Positions 8,937-17,410 of a stretch of DNA of 41,260 bases are shown piece after piece (position 1 is the first letter of the stretch; each line of letters begins with the position of its first letter). The translations under genes and the position numbers were made by a program. The notes beneath the pieces are model-generated. The model was not told the DNA's origin. It did no database searches and worked only from the letters and a program-made list of their open reading frames with translations. This stretch comes from Dehalococcoidales bacterium (lineage in GTDB: Bacteria > Chloroflexota > Dehalococcoidia > Lucifugimonadales > Lucifugimonadaceae). Location of the stretch: the NCBI GenBank assembly GCA_009937255.1, contig JAACCT010000089.1:1-41260 (forward strand), read 5' to 3'.

Positions 8937-9995
8937 TTATTTTTTATCAAAATTAATTATAGATCTTCCAGATATTTTCCCATTTTGTAAATCGTCGCAT
9001 GCCTGATTTATATCATCTAATTTATATTCTTTTGTTACCATTTTGTCTAAAGGAAATTTTCCTTCCTCAAAAAGTCTTAAATACATGGAAAAGTCTTTGT
9101 CTGGATAAGTTGCTCCTAATGAACCTCTATACTGCCTTTGATGAAACATAAAATGTCCAGGATCTATTGTCATTTCTTTACCAGGCATTCCAACTAAAAC
9201 TGCCATTCCTCCTATATTTTCAGCTCCACTTCCTCCACCTCTGACACTTGGTAAAATTTGTTCATTAGTTATTTTTAAACCAATGGTATCAAAAGCAAAA
9301 TCAGCTCCTCCTGAAGTTATTTCATGAATAGCTTCTATGGGATCTTGTTTAAGTGAATTAACAATATGTGTAGCTCCAAACTTCTTTGCAAATTCTAGTT
9401 TTTCATCAGAAATATCTACAGCTATAATTGGATAAGCTTGTAATATTTTTGCCATAATTAATGATGATAGACCTACTCCTCCTACCCCAAATATTGCAAC
9501 AGAATCTTCAGGTCTCACTTTAGCAGTGTGTAAAACTGCCCCAGCTCCAGTTAAAACTGCACACCCTACAATAGAGGAATTATATTTATCTGAATGTTTG
9601 GGTATTTTTACAACATAACCCCCTCTTACTAAAACATTTTCTCCCCATGTTGAAGTAGCGCCATTTAAGGGAGCTTCATTAAATGTAGCTCCAGAAGAAG
9701 GATAAGTTGGTCTGCCTTTGACAGGAGTACGATTCACCCATGTAATAATAGCTAAATCTCCTTCTTCCAAATGGGTAACATCTGAACCTTTAGCAATGAC
9801 TGTTCCAGTTCCTTCATGACCTAATAATGAAGGAGTAGGTGAATCAGGATTATGCATTTGGTGTAATTGACTATGACATACACCACTCGAATGTAATTTT
9901 AGTAATACTTGATCAGGTTTAGGATCAGGTATTTGAATCTTACCTACAGTTAATTTTTCTCCATATTTTGTATGTATTGCTGCTTTACTATCCAT
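8937..9995 (-). CDS. Zinc-dependent medium-chain alcohol dehydrogenase without structural zinc
   Basis: 352 residues of the MDR superfamily. Catalytic zinc ligands are C40 (GVCHSQ), H60-E61 (LGHEGTG) and C145 (VGCAVLTGAG). The nucleotide-binding motif GVGGVG is at 170-175. The structural-zinc lobe, normally four cysteines near residues 90-110, is replaced by a Cys-free stretch (TWVNRTPVKGRPTYPSSG), so only the catalytic site can hold zinc. It oxidises an alcohol or reduces an aldehyde with NAD(P); the substrate is not deducible. It lies 74 bp upstream of the Udh-like gene on the same strand and may be co-transcribed. An AT-only hairpin at about 8916-8941 overlaps its stop. Confidence 0.88.
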   Translation of the reverse strand: MDSKAAIHTKYGEKLTVGKIQIPDPKPDQVLLKLHSSGVCHSQLHQMHNPDSPTPSLLGHEGTGTVIAKGSDVTHLEEGDLAIITWVNRTPVKGRPTYPSSGATFNEAPLNGATSTWGENVLVRGGYVVKIPKHSDKYNSSIVGCAVLTGAGAVLHTAKVRPEDSVAIFGVGGVGLSSLIMAKILQAYPIIAVDISDEKLEFAKKFGATHIVNSLKQDPIEAIHEITSGGADFAFDTIGLKITNEQILPSVRGGGSGAENIGGMAVLVGMPGKEMTIDPGHFMFHQRQYRGSLGATYPDKDFSMYLRLFEEGKFPLDKMVTKEYKLDDINQACDDLQNGKISGRSIINFDKK

Positions 9996-10025
9996 TTTTT
10001 ATTTCCAAACTATTTTTATTAGTTG

Positions 10026-10051
10026 TAATTTACATTGTTAATTTACATTGT
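10026..10051. repeat. Two tandem 13-bp repeats in a divergent promoter region
   Basis: TAATTTACATTGT occurs twice, head to tail with no spacer (10026-10038, 10039-10051), between the divergent dehydrogenase (-) and lipoprotein (+) genes. Spacing near one helical turn fits a direct-repeat operator, but no regulator is identified. Confidence 0.6.
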
Positions 10052-10090
10052 TTTTAGCCATATTACTATTTTGAAAGAATATAAAATTGA

Positions 10091-10096
10091 TAAAAT
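10091..10096 (+). promoter_or_regulatory. Candidate -10 box for a leaderless lipoprotein transcript
   Basis: TAAAAT lies 6 nt before the ATG at 10103, with no Shine-Dalgarno. A TTGAAA at 10071-10076 is 14 nt upstream, shorter than ideal for a -35 box. Confidence 0.35.
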
Positions 10097-10102
10097 GAAA
10101 TA

Positions 10103-11152
10103 ATGAAGAAATTTTTTTTAGTATTGTTTTTTTTGATTTCTATAATCAGTTGCAGTCAAAGTGATAGTGGAGGTGTATTAAAATCTTCACCCATATCTAT
10201 AAATCCATTAGTAAATTTTAATTCTTTTTATAATGAATTAGAATCTTCTGAGCAAGATTGTCTTCTTTCAGAGTTTTCAGCTAAAGATAAAATGACTATC
10301 TATGTTTCTGATAATTCTATTCCTTCTCAAAAACTTTCAGGGTGCTTGGGAGAAAACACTAATTATAGAATATTGCAAGGTTTATTTTTAGTAAGAAATA
10401 TTGAACTAAATTCTCAAGAAAGAGAGTGTTTGACTGAAAATAGTCTTAATGAAAAATTTGATTATTTGGGGGAAACATTTGGGGCTCCTCTTTTTACCTA
10501 CTCGTTAGGTTCTTTATTTTGTTTAAATCAATTAAGTAGAGAAAAATATAAACTGAATTTAGAAAACTTTATAGACAATGAACCAATTGTTAAAGTTTTA
10601 CCAAATGATATAAATTCTTTAGAATGTATAGCTATTAAAACTAGTAATCAAACATCTATGGACGCTTTGAATTCTATTTATTTAAATTCAGGTATATTTC
10701 CCGTACAAATAATTTCCTTATTACCTAATTTAATTGATTGTACTACTTTACCTAAAGAACTACTAGATAGTGGAATTGATGAAAAATCTTCTATTTGTCT
10801 ATCAGAAAAATTAGCTTTGAATTTTTCTTCACTAGGTGATAATTTTTTACTTGAAATTCCTAAAATAATATTAGATATTGAATCATGTGATATTGATTCT
10901 GAAAAACTACTTACTTTTTTTGGAATAGATTTACCTTCTTCAAATGAAGATTTAGAAATTTCTGAAATTATTGAAAATGATTCTATCACTGATGAAAGAT
11001 TCATATGTTTATCTTCTGAACTAGAATTAAGTGATGTTTTAGAATTTCTCTATACAGGAGTTTTATCAGATAATGCTTTAGAGGTAGCTAATAGCTGTGG
11101 TATATCTAAAGATGAAATAGAGAATTTAGATCTTTCAGAAATTATTGGCTAG
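10103..11152 (+). CDS. Predicted lipoprotein with five two-cysteine repeats, function unknown
   Basis: 349 residues. The N-terminus has lysines, a hydrophobic core (FFLVLFFLISI) and lipobox IISC, so C17 should be lipidated and the protein surface-anchored. The other ten cysteines fall in five pairs: 53/81, 109/140, 175/213, 232/262, 302/332. The first Cys of each unit follows an acidic/polar lead (EQDCLLSE, ERECLTEN, SLECIAIK, SSICLSEK, RFICLSSE) and the second comes ~30 residues later (SGCLG, LFCLN, IDCTT, ESCDI, NSCGI). This looks like a degenerate helical repeat with one disulfide per unit. I do not recognise a named family. It is acidic overall. The ROK kinase gene starts 17 bp downstream. 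Confidence 0.85.
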   Translation: MKKFFLVLFFLISIISCSQSDSGGVLKSSPISINPLVNFNSFYNELESSEQDCLLSEFSAKDKMTIYVSDNSIPSQKLSGCLGENTNYRILQGLFLVRNIELNSQERECLTENSLNEKFDYLGETFGAPLFTYSLGSLFCLNQLSREKYKLNLENFIDNEPIVKVLPNDINSLECIAIKTSNQTSMDALNSIYLNSGIFPVQIISLLPNLIDCTTLPKELLDSGIDEKSSICLSEKLALNFSSLGDNFLLEIPKIILDIESCDIDSEKLLTFFGIDLPSSNEDLEISEIIENDSITDERFICLSSELELSDVLEFLYTGVLSDNALEVANSCGISKDEIENLDLSEIIG

Positions 11153-11156
11153 ATAG

Positions 11157-11162
11157 TATAAT
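11157..11162 (+). promoter_or_regulatory. Candidate -10 box TATAAT before the ROK kinase
   Basis: A perfect TATAAT sits 7 nt before the ATG at 11170 in the 17-bp gap after the lipoprotein gene; TTCAGA lies 17 nt upstream of it. There is no Shine-Dalgarno, so the kinase may also be made from its own leaderless transcript. Confidence 0.45.
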
Positions 11163-11169
11163 AATTTTT

Positions 11170-12144
11170 ATGAATATAACTATAGATAAAAATTCTGACC
11201 TAGTTGTGGCTGCAGATATTGGAGGATCTAATATTAGAGTTGCACTAGTAGATTTAAAAGGTAATATACTAGAAAAGGAGATTATTAGAACCAATCCTTC
11301 TCGTGGGATAGAAAATGCCGGTTATGAAATTTCAAAAATAATTTACTCTATTTCAAAGTTAAGATCTATTAAAGGTATTGCATACTCATCTGCAGGTCCT
11401 ATTAATCAAATAACTGGTCAATATATTAACCCTCCAAATCTTACAGGTTGGCATAATAAATCATTAATCCCTATTATAAGAGACAACTTAAAAATTGATT
11501 CTAGAGAGTTTATAAAAGTTGGTCATGATGCAACTCTTGCAGCATTAGCTGAAAAACAATTTGGTAAAAATAAAGGCTCAAATAATATTATTTATTTGAC
11601 AGTTTCTACGGGAGTTGGTGCTGGAATAATTTCTAATGGAACAATGATCCAAGGTGAAAATTGGTTTGCTGGAGAGGTTGGACATATTATAATTAATCCT
11701 AATGGGCCGAGTTGTTCTTTAGGATGCTCAGGTTGTTTAGAAGGCAATGTCTCTCGAACTGCAATTGCATCTATTGCGAAAGAAAAAATCAAAAAAGGAC
11801 TAAAAACAAATATATTAGACAATCATTTAATTGAAAATATAGATTCTAAAATTATTTTTGATTATGCTCAAAAAAAAGATAAATTATCTATAGAAATAAT
11901 AAATTCTGTTTTAGAAAATTTAGGAAAAGGCTTAGCTTCTTTATTGGCTATATTAAATCCAGAAGTGATAATTTTGGGAGGTTCAGTTTCAGAAGCTTTG
12001 AATAAATTTTATTGGGAAGAATTATTTGAACAAACTAAAAGATTTTCAATACCTTTTTATACAACGGCTCCACCTATTCAAATGACTACTTTGGGTGATG
12101 ATGCGTCTATATTAGGAGCATCTATAATTGCTAGTCAAGATTAG
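11170..12144 (+). CDS. ROK family sugar kinase (glucokinase-like)
   Basis: 324 residues, typical of bacterial ROK kinases. The phosphate-binding motif ADIGGSNIRVALVD is at the N-terminus (DIGGSN 16-21), the catalytic Asp is D120 in VGHDATLAAL, and GEVGHI (168-173) carries a zinc-ligand His. The zinc motif reads CSLGCSGCLE (182-191). Against the canonical CxCGxxGCxE the second Cys is Leu and an extra Cys follows the Gly, so the metal site is non-standard. There is no N-terminal HTH, so it is an enzyme rather than a NagC/XylR-type repressor. Probable role: ATP-dependent phosphorylation of glucose or a related hexose in the cytosol. Its stop overlaps the convergent HEAT gene by 3 nt. Confidence 0.88.
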   Translation: MNITIDKNSDLVVAADIGGSNIRVALVDLKGNILEKEIIRTNPSRGIENAGYEISKIIYSISKLRSIKGIAYSSAGPINQITGQYINPPNLTGWHNKSLIPIIRDNLKIDSREFIKVGHDATLAALAEKQFGKNKGSNNIIYLTVSTGVGAGIISNGTMIQGENWFAGEVGHIIINPNGPSCSLGCSGCLEGNVSRTAIASIAKEKIKKGLKTNILDNHLIENIDSKIIFDYAQKKDKLSIEIINSVLENLGKGLASLLAILNPEVIILGGSVSEALNKFYWEELFEQTKRFSIPFYTTAPPIQMTTLGDDASILGASIIASQD

Positions 12145-13220
12145 TCATCAATATCAGGTTGTTCTATAGGTTTTTCATAATCAGATAATGATTTTATAGG
12201 ATCATCAATATCTGTATCAATTGCATCTGGAGCTATGAATGAAGTTCCATCTGTATATAATGTTCCCCAACCTTCTATTTTCCCTGCATCATATTCATCA
12301 AATTCGCTATTTTGGGAGTCATCTTTTTCTTTATTTAAAGTATCTTCAAGTTTTTCTTCTGGGACATCAGTAGAATCAAGCTCTTCTTCTTGTTTTAATT
12401 CTAAAATCATTTTTTCACTTAATTCTTGAATTTCTGGTTCAGTAGAAAATTTTAGTTTTTCTAAAACTTCTTTCGCATAATTTCCTCCAATTTTACTTAT
12501 TCCTAAAACTGCAGCTTTTTGAGTATCTAATTCTTCATCATCTAGTAATTCTTTTATTTGGTCTAAATGTTCTTCATCACCTATCAATCCAAGAGAAATA
12601 CAAGAGCTTGATCTTATTTGGTAGTTATCATGTTCTAATAGCTCTTCAATTAAAGAAATCCATTTATTTTTACCATTATTGCCCATTGATATAATAGAGC
12701 ATAATTTATCAGCTTCATCATTACTGTTATATTTGTCTATAATTATTTTTTCAATTTTTTCACTATCTATATAACTTAAGCTTTTTAACATATTATTTTT
12801 ATCTTCTTTATCTGAAGTTTGAGATATATAACTTAATCCAAAATTTAATAATTTCTCAATCTCATATTTTTTATTATTTTTATATGAATAGCTCGAAATC
12901 CAATTACCTAAAATACGAATAGCTTCGTACCTGATTATTTTTTCTTTTTCTTCTTCGATTATTTTTTTTATTATTCTAAGAACAGCTAAATCTGTACTTT
13001 TTTCAATATATTTAGTTGTAAATAATCTAATCTCTTTATCTTTATGATGAATAAATTTTATTATTAAACTTTCAAAATCTTTACCTTTATTTTTATTTTC
13101 AAACTCTTTTAATTCGAAAAGAATTAATAAAATATCTTTGTTTGGTTTTTTTAATATTTTTTTATACGTGGTTTCAAATAAATCAAAATTCAAATTTGAA
13201 TAATCTATATTTTTTATCAT
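12141..13220 (-). CDS. HEAT-repeat protein with acidic C-terminal tail
   Basis: 359 residues with no signal peptide or membrane helix. Residues ~30-270 are repeated helix pairs of HEAT/PBS-lyase type, for example YQIRSSSCISLGLIGDEEH followed by LDTQKAAVLGISKIGG and a third copy around KIIRYEAIRILGNWI. The last ~85 residues are rich in Asp/Glu and low in complexity (EEKLEDTLNKEKDD, ending QPDIDD). This is a scaffold without visible catalytic residues; function unknown. It starts at ATG 13220 overlapping the TldE stop (TAATG), so it is translationally coupled to tldDE and may act with that protease. Confidence 0.85.
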   Translation of the reverse strand: MIKNIDYSNLNFDLFETTYKKILKKPNKDILLILFELKEFENKNKGKDFESLIIKFIHHKDKEIRLFTTKYIEKSTDLAVLRIIKKIIEEEKEKIIRYEAIRILGNWISSYSYKNNKKYEIEKLLNFGLSYISQTSDKEDKNNMLKSLSYIDSEKIEKIIIDKYNSNDEADKLCSIISMGNNGKNKWISLIEELLEHDNYQIRSSSCISLGLIGDEEHLDQIKELLDDEELDTQKAAVLGISKIGGNYAKEVLEKLKFSTEPEIQELSEKMILELKQEEELDSTDVPEEKLEDTLNKEKDDSQNSEFDEYDAGKIEGWGTLYTDGTSFIAPDAIDTDIDDPIKSLSDYEKPIEQPDIDD

Positions 13221-14530
13221 TAGGATGAAATTTCTATGTTATTAGTTTGTAAAAAAGGTAAAAATAAAGATCGATAAACGCTTTCAGTATTAGAACTTAT
13301 TTCTTCAATTTCACTAAGTGCTTTAAATGCATTTCCAGAAATCATTGTATTTTTAACTCGACCTACGATTTTTCCTTTTTCAATTTTATATCCAAGCGAA
13401 ATATTAGCACTAAAATCTCCAGACAGTTCATTTCCTTGCCCTGCTCCTAATAAATGATCTACTAAAATTCCTTCATCAATATTTTTAATAATTTTTAGAA
13501 AATCATTTTCTCCATTTTGCATTACTATATTTGATGTAGAAGGTGAAGGATTAGAATGTAGTGACCTTCCAGCTGATCCTGTAGTATCTTTACCTGATTC
13601 ATTAGCTGTTTTAAGATCGTATATTCCATTGATAAATTTGCCATCTTGTATAAGTACATTCTTTTTTGTTGGAATGCCTTCACCGTCATAGTTTCTTGAA
13701 GATGGACTTAAATCAATATGAGGGTCATCATACAAAGTGATATTTTTATCAAAAATTTTCTCACCTTCTCTGTCACATAAAGATGAAAGCTTTTTTGATA
13801 AATTTGTACCACTAAAAGATACTAGTAAAGGGGATAATATTGTTTGATATAGCCCATGTGGAGTAAATACTACAGGACAACCTTTTTTGGGTGTAGAGCT
13901 TATTTTTTGAGCTATTGATAAATCTTCTTTTAAGCTTTCTGTCATAGAAGATATTTTTTCTTCAGTTATATTACTAACTGATGTATCGTATTTATAAATA
14001 TTCAACATATCATTTCCATTTATGATTTGAGCTGATATAAAAAAGCTTACGAGTGACTCATCAATATTAAGGGATAAGTTATTTGAATTAGTTAAATTAA
14101 TTTCTCCAATAGCTAAGTTAAACCCTGCATCACAAAGAGCATTGGGGAATTTTTTTAAAATTGAATCAATTTCTTTTTTTAATTTATCTATAAAGTAATT
14201 ATTTGAAATATTGAAATCTTCCTTATTGAAAATATTAGTATTTGCCCCTTTTGATTTTGATGGAAAATTGATTTTTGTATCAATTGAGTAATTGCTTAAC
14301 TCTAAAAAATGAGATTGAAACTTTTTTAAATCATAATTTGATGATGATGAAAATGTTATCTTTGAATCTTTTTTTGCTCTTACAGCAAAACCTTGTGATT
14401 GCTTTACAGAAATTTCTTTTAAATTATTAGATTCAAAAGAAATACTCTTATACTCACTTTTTTCTTGATAAATTTCGTATTCATCAAAATTTTTATTTAA
14501 AAAATTATCTATTTTATCCATTTTATCCAC
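13220..14530 (-). CDS. pmbA: TldE/PmbA family protein
   Basis: 436 residues, usual PmbA/TldE length. The C-terminal LLGAGQGNELSGDFSANIS followed by GYKIEKGKIVGRVKNTMISGN is the family hallmark. TldE is the non-metal half of the TldD-TldE heterodimer, which degrades or trims peptides (in E. coli, microcin B17 maturation and CcdA antitoxin turnover). No HExxxH is present here, as expected for this half. Overlap of 8 nt with tldD upstream and 1 nt with the HEAT gene downstream shows tight coupling. Cytosolic. Confidence 0.92.
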   Translation of the reverse strand: MDKMDKIDNFLNKNFDEYEIYQEKSEYKSISFESNNLKEISVKQSQGFAVRAKKDSKITFSSSSNYDLKKFQSHFLELSNYSIDTKINFPSKSKGANTNIFNKEDFNISNNYFIDKLKKEIDSILKKFPNALCDAGFNLAIGEINLTNSNNLSLNIDESLVSFFISAQIINGNDMLNIYKYDTSVSNITEEKISSMTESLKEDLSIAQKISSTPKKGCPVVFTPHGLYQTILSPLLVSFSGTNLSKKLSSLCDREGEKIFDKNITLYDDPHIDLSPSSRNYDGEGIPTKKNVLIQDGKFINGIYDLKTANESGKDTTGSAGRSLHSNPSPSTSNIVMQNGENDFLKIIKNIDEGILVDHLLGAGQGNELSGDFSANISLGYKIEKGKIVGRVKNTMISGNAFKALSEIEEISSNTESVYRSLFLPFLQTNNIEISS

Positions 14531-15893
14531 TTGATACTAAGCATTTATTTATTCTAATATGAGGAGATCCATTTGATACTGGCAATGGCATCTGTCCTCC
14601 TTTGCCACACCCTCCACCTTGGTTAATTTCAAGATCATTAGCAATGCCATCTATATTTTTTAAAGTTGTAAATAGATTGCCTGATAATTTGACAGGTCTT
14701 AAGGTTTCTTTAATTTCTCCATTTTTTATTCTATAAGTCTCGGCAGAAGAAAATGTAAACATTTCGTGCTCTGTCATACCTCCGTACCAATTTTTTACAT
14801 ATAGACCATCTTTCGTATCTTTTATGATGTCTTCTTTTGTTGATTTCCCATTTTCGATTATAGTATTTGTCATTCTTACAATTGGAGGATATGCAAATGA
14901 AATAGCTCTTGCATTTCCAGTAACTTTTTCAGACATTTTACTAGCAGTCTCTTTTGAGTGAAGCCTACCTACTAATACTCCCTCTCTAATTAAGGGTGTT
15001 TTTGTAGAAGGAGTGCCTTCATCATCGTAATCATATGAACCTCTTAACTCAGGGATTTTTCCTCCATCAGTAATATTAAGATCATCATTTCCAAATTTTG
15101 TTCCTAATTTTAAAATTTCTTTTAGTCTGTCGTTTTCATCAACATTGTCAGCTTCTGAAAGATGCCCAAATGCTTCATGAACAAAGACCCCTGCTAGAAT
15201 TTGATCTAAAATTACGGTTGTTTCTTTACCTGATACCTTTGGAGCTTTAATAAGATTTTGAGCTTTTTTAGCACAACCAAGAACATCTTTATCTAAATTT
15301 TCTACAATTGAAAAATCACCTAGAGAACCTATTGAAAAACCAGATTGTAATAATTCATTCCCATCTGAACTATTTGCGGCTATTCTTAAGATAACATGAA
15401 TAAAATTTTGTTCTATTTCATTTCCTTCACTATCTGAAAAAATTACTTTACGTTCAGTATCTCCATAAACAATTTCACACCCCTTAATTGAACTTTGACT
15501 TAAAATTATGTCTTTATAGTGATCAAGTAGGTTGATTTTATCCTTAAGTTTTATTGATCTCGGATCTTTTTTAATAACAGGTTTAATTTCGACTTTTACA
15601 GGATTATTTTTATATATCTCAAAAGAAGGATTTGTGTTGTATTTAGCCAACTCAATACTTTCTTTCATTTTTTCAGGAGCTTTGTTTATATCATTAAAGC
15701 TACTGAATCCCCATCCTCCATTTGCCATTGATCTAACTGAACCACCTAATTGAGAATTTATAGAAATATTTTCTCTTTTATCACCGTTATAATTAATTCT
15801 TGTAGAAAGACTTTCTTCAATTCTAATTTCCTTATAGTTTGATTTAGATTGTTTAAGCGTTTCAGAAATTATATTTTTAAATTTTGTATTCAT
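14523..15893 (-). CDS. tldD: TldD family metalloprotease
   Basis: 456 residues. The zinc-binding HEAFGH (239-244) is in FVHEAFGHLSEAD, and the C-terminal GGGCGKGGQMPLPVSNGSP provides the conserved Cys ligand. It is the catalytic half of the TldD/TldE protease that cleaves unfolded or natural peptides inside a closed cavity. The substrate is unknown and no RiPP precursor is seen nearby. It starts 4 nt after the formyltransferase gene with no clear Shine-Dalgarno, so it probably relies on re-initiation within the operon. Confidence 0.94.
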   Translation of the reverse strand: MNTKFKNIISETLKQSKSNYKEIRIEESLSTRINYNGDKRENISINSQLGGSVRSMANGGWGFSSFNDINKAPEKMKESIELAKYNTNPSFEIYKNNPVKVEIKPVIKKDPRSIKLKDKINLLDHYKDIILSQSSIKGCEIVYGDTERKVIFSDSEGNEIEQNFIHVILRIAANSSDGNELLQSGFSIGSLGDFSIVENLDKDVLGCAKKAQNLIKAPKVSGKETTVILDQILAGVFVHEAFGHLSEADNVDENDRLKEILKLGTKFGNDDLNITDGGKIPELRGSYDYDDEGTPSTKTPLIREGVLVGRLHSKETASKMSEKVTGNARAISFAYPPIVRMTNTIIENGKSTKEDIIKDTKDGLYVKNWYGGMTEHEMFTFSSAETYRIKNGEIKETLRPVKLSGNLFTTLKNIDGIANDLEINQGGGCGKGGQMPLPVSNGSPHIRINKCLVSSG

Positions 15894-15897
15894 AATT

Positions 15898-16803
15898 TTA
15901 TTTTATAATTGAATAGTTTTTAATTTTATTTATTTTCATCCATTCATAAGAGTTTATCTTTTTTTCACCTTCTGTTTTTATTCTTCCAATAGTCATTATT
16001 TCTTTTTTCATACCTATGCAAACTTCATCTTTTGAAATAAATATTTGTTTGTGATTTAATTTCTGCTTATTTTTAGAAATTTTGCAGTCATAAAAAAAGA
16101 CTTTTTTTGAGTTTATATTTGTCCATGCTCCTGGTTGAGGATCGCATCCTCTTATAAGATTATAGATTTTTTTAGGTTCTTCATCCCAATTTATTTGTTG
16201 CTTTGAACACCAGGATTCATAAGACGCATTTTCTTCTTTTTGGATAATTTTTGGAGCATTATTATTTTTGATTAATTCTATAGATTCTAATATTGCATTT
16301 ACCCCTAAAGGAAATAACTTCTTAAAATAAAGGCTTCCTGTAGAATCTGCATTATTTATTTCAACTTCTTTTTGTAATAATATAGGTCCAGTATCTAAAC
16401 CCTTATCAGGCCAAAATATTGTTATTCCAGTTTTTGCATCACCGTTTATGATAGCCCAATTTATTGACGATGGGCCTCTATGTTTTGGTAATAAAGAAGG
16501 ATGATATTGTATAGTTCCGTAAGATGGAGATTCAATTATTTCTAATGGAACAATATCTGTAACATATGCCATAACTAATAAATCTACTTGAAGTTTTTTA
16601 AATTGTTCTATTGCTTTACTTGATCTTAATTTTTCAAACCTAAAAACATCAATATTATTTTTTTGTGAAAATAAAAAAAGAGGATCTGAATCAAGATTTT
16701 TTGGAGTAAATAAACCTACAATTTCGTTATCTTTTGTTTTTAAAATACCTTCTGCTACACTTGAGCCAAAAGATGATTGACCTATTATTGCTATTCTATT
16801 CAT
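15898..16803 (-). CDS. Formyltransferase-family protein resembling the hydrolase domain of 10-formyl-THF dehydrogenase
   Basis: 301 residues: an N-terminal formyltransferase fold and a C-terminal OB-like domain. Catalytic H101 (YHPSLLPKHRG) and D137 (GLDTGP) are present. The pattern (IAIIGQSSFG at the start, HPSLLPKHRGPSSINWAI, TIFWPDKGLDTGPILLQ, later NLIRGCDPQPGAWT) follows the N-terminal domain of ALDH1L/FDH. The Asn two before the His that Fmt uses is Gln here. So it may be a stand-alone 10-formyltetrahydrofolate hydrolase or a formyltransferase on another acceptor; methionyl-tRNA formyltransferase remains possible. There is no aldehyde dehydrogenase domain. Overlaps the MerR regulator by 8 nt. 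Confidence 0.8.
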   Translation of the reverse strand: MNRIAIIGQSSFGSSVAEGILKTKDNEIVGLFTPKNLDSDPLFLFSQKNNIDVFRFEKLRSSKAIEQFKKLQVDLLVMAYVTDIVPLEIIESPSYGTIQYHPSLLPKHRGPSSINWAIINGDAKTGITIFWPDKGLDTGPILLQKEVEINNADSTGSLYFKKLFPLGVNAILESIELIKNNNAPKIIQKEENASYESWCSKQQINWDEEPKKIYNLIRGCDPQPGAWTNINSKKVFFYDCKISKNKQKLNHKQIFISKDEVCIGMKKEIMTIGRIKTEGEKKINSYEWMKINKIKNYSIIK

Positions 16804-17392
16804 TAAAAAAATCCATTCTATAAAAATTTCTTATTGTTTCAAATGCAGTTATTATTTCGAAGTTATTTAAGTCTGATTTATTTTTTTTTGCATCATTTAA
16901 GTGCTCTAGAAGAAAATATGCTTCTGCTTCACTAAGTTTTTTATAATCTTCATGTCTTTTTAATGTTTCAAAAGAGACTCCTAGATCAATAAGTGTTTTA
17001 TAGGAAGATATAATTTTAATTGTACTATTTGGATGTACTTTTTTATTATCTATTTCTACAGGAGGGTCTAATAAATTATTTTCTAATAGATCATCGTAAA
17101 ATAATCTACGTACTTTCGATAAATTTATTATTTCTTCTACTGAATAAATTTCTTTTATTTCTGAAGCAATTGAGTTGATTTTTTTCTTTATTAATTTCAA
17201 AGGAAAACCACTATTTTGTAGTTCTTTTATTTCACTTATTTTTTTAATATGAAAATCTGTGAAAAGAGCTCGAGTTTTTGAAGTTTTTTTTGGGGATTCT
17301 AAAATATTTAATCTTATATAATAATTAATTGCAGATGTACTGACGCCTGTAATTTTTGAAATTTGGCTTATAGAGTAATCATTATTTTTCAT
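16796..17392 (-). CDS. MerR-family transcriptional regulator
   Basis: 198 residues. The N-terminal winged HTH has the MerR layout SISQISKITGVSTSAINYYI followed by a DFHIKKISEIKELQNSGFPLKLIKK helix, though the usual YYE/R stretch reads YYIRLNIL. The C-terminal ~115 residues are helical with no Cys cluster, so the effector is probably not a metal. It overlaps the formyltransferase gene by 8 nt and so may control the formyltransferase-tldD-tldE-HEAT operon. TAGAAT at 17400-17405 lies 7 nt before the ATG with no Shine-Dalgarno. Confidence 0.82.
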   Translation of the reverse strand: MKNNDYSISQISKITGVSTSAINYYIRLNILESPKKTSKTRALFTDFHIKKISEIKELQNSGFPLKLIKKKINSIASEIKEIYSVEEIINLSKVRRLFYDDLLENNLLDPPVEIDNKKVHPNSTIKIISSYKTLIDLGVSFETLKRHEDYKKLSEAEAYFLLEHLNDAKKNKSDLNNFEIITAFETIRNFYRMDFFNE

Positions 17393-17399
17393 ATTATAA

Positions 17400-17405
17400 A
17401 TTCTA
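17400..17405 (-). promoter_or_regulatory. Candidate -10 box before the MerR-family gene
   Basis: TAGAAT on the minus strand, 7 nt upstream of the ATG at 17392, in the 18-bp gap after the RND exporter. It would give a leaderless transcript for the merR-formyltransferase-tldDE unit, separate from the exporter mRNA. Confidence 0.4.
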
Positions 17406-17410
17406 CATTA

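Noticed and set aside
8916-8941. A/T-only hairpin as terminator of the zinc dehydrogenase gene
   Set aside because: The stem overlaps the stop codon, has only A-T pairs and one bulge, and such pairs are common by chance here.
10678-11004. 108-codon minus-strand frame
   Set aside because: It lies wholly antisense to the lipoprotein gene and is Ser/Ile-rich as expected of a mirror of an acidic A+T-rich gene.
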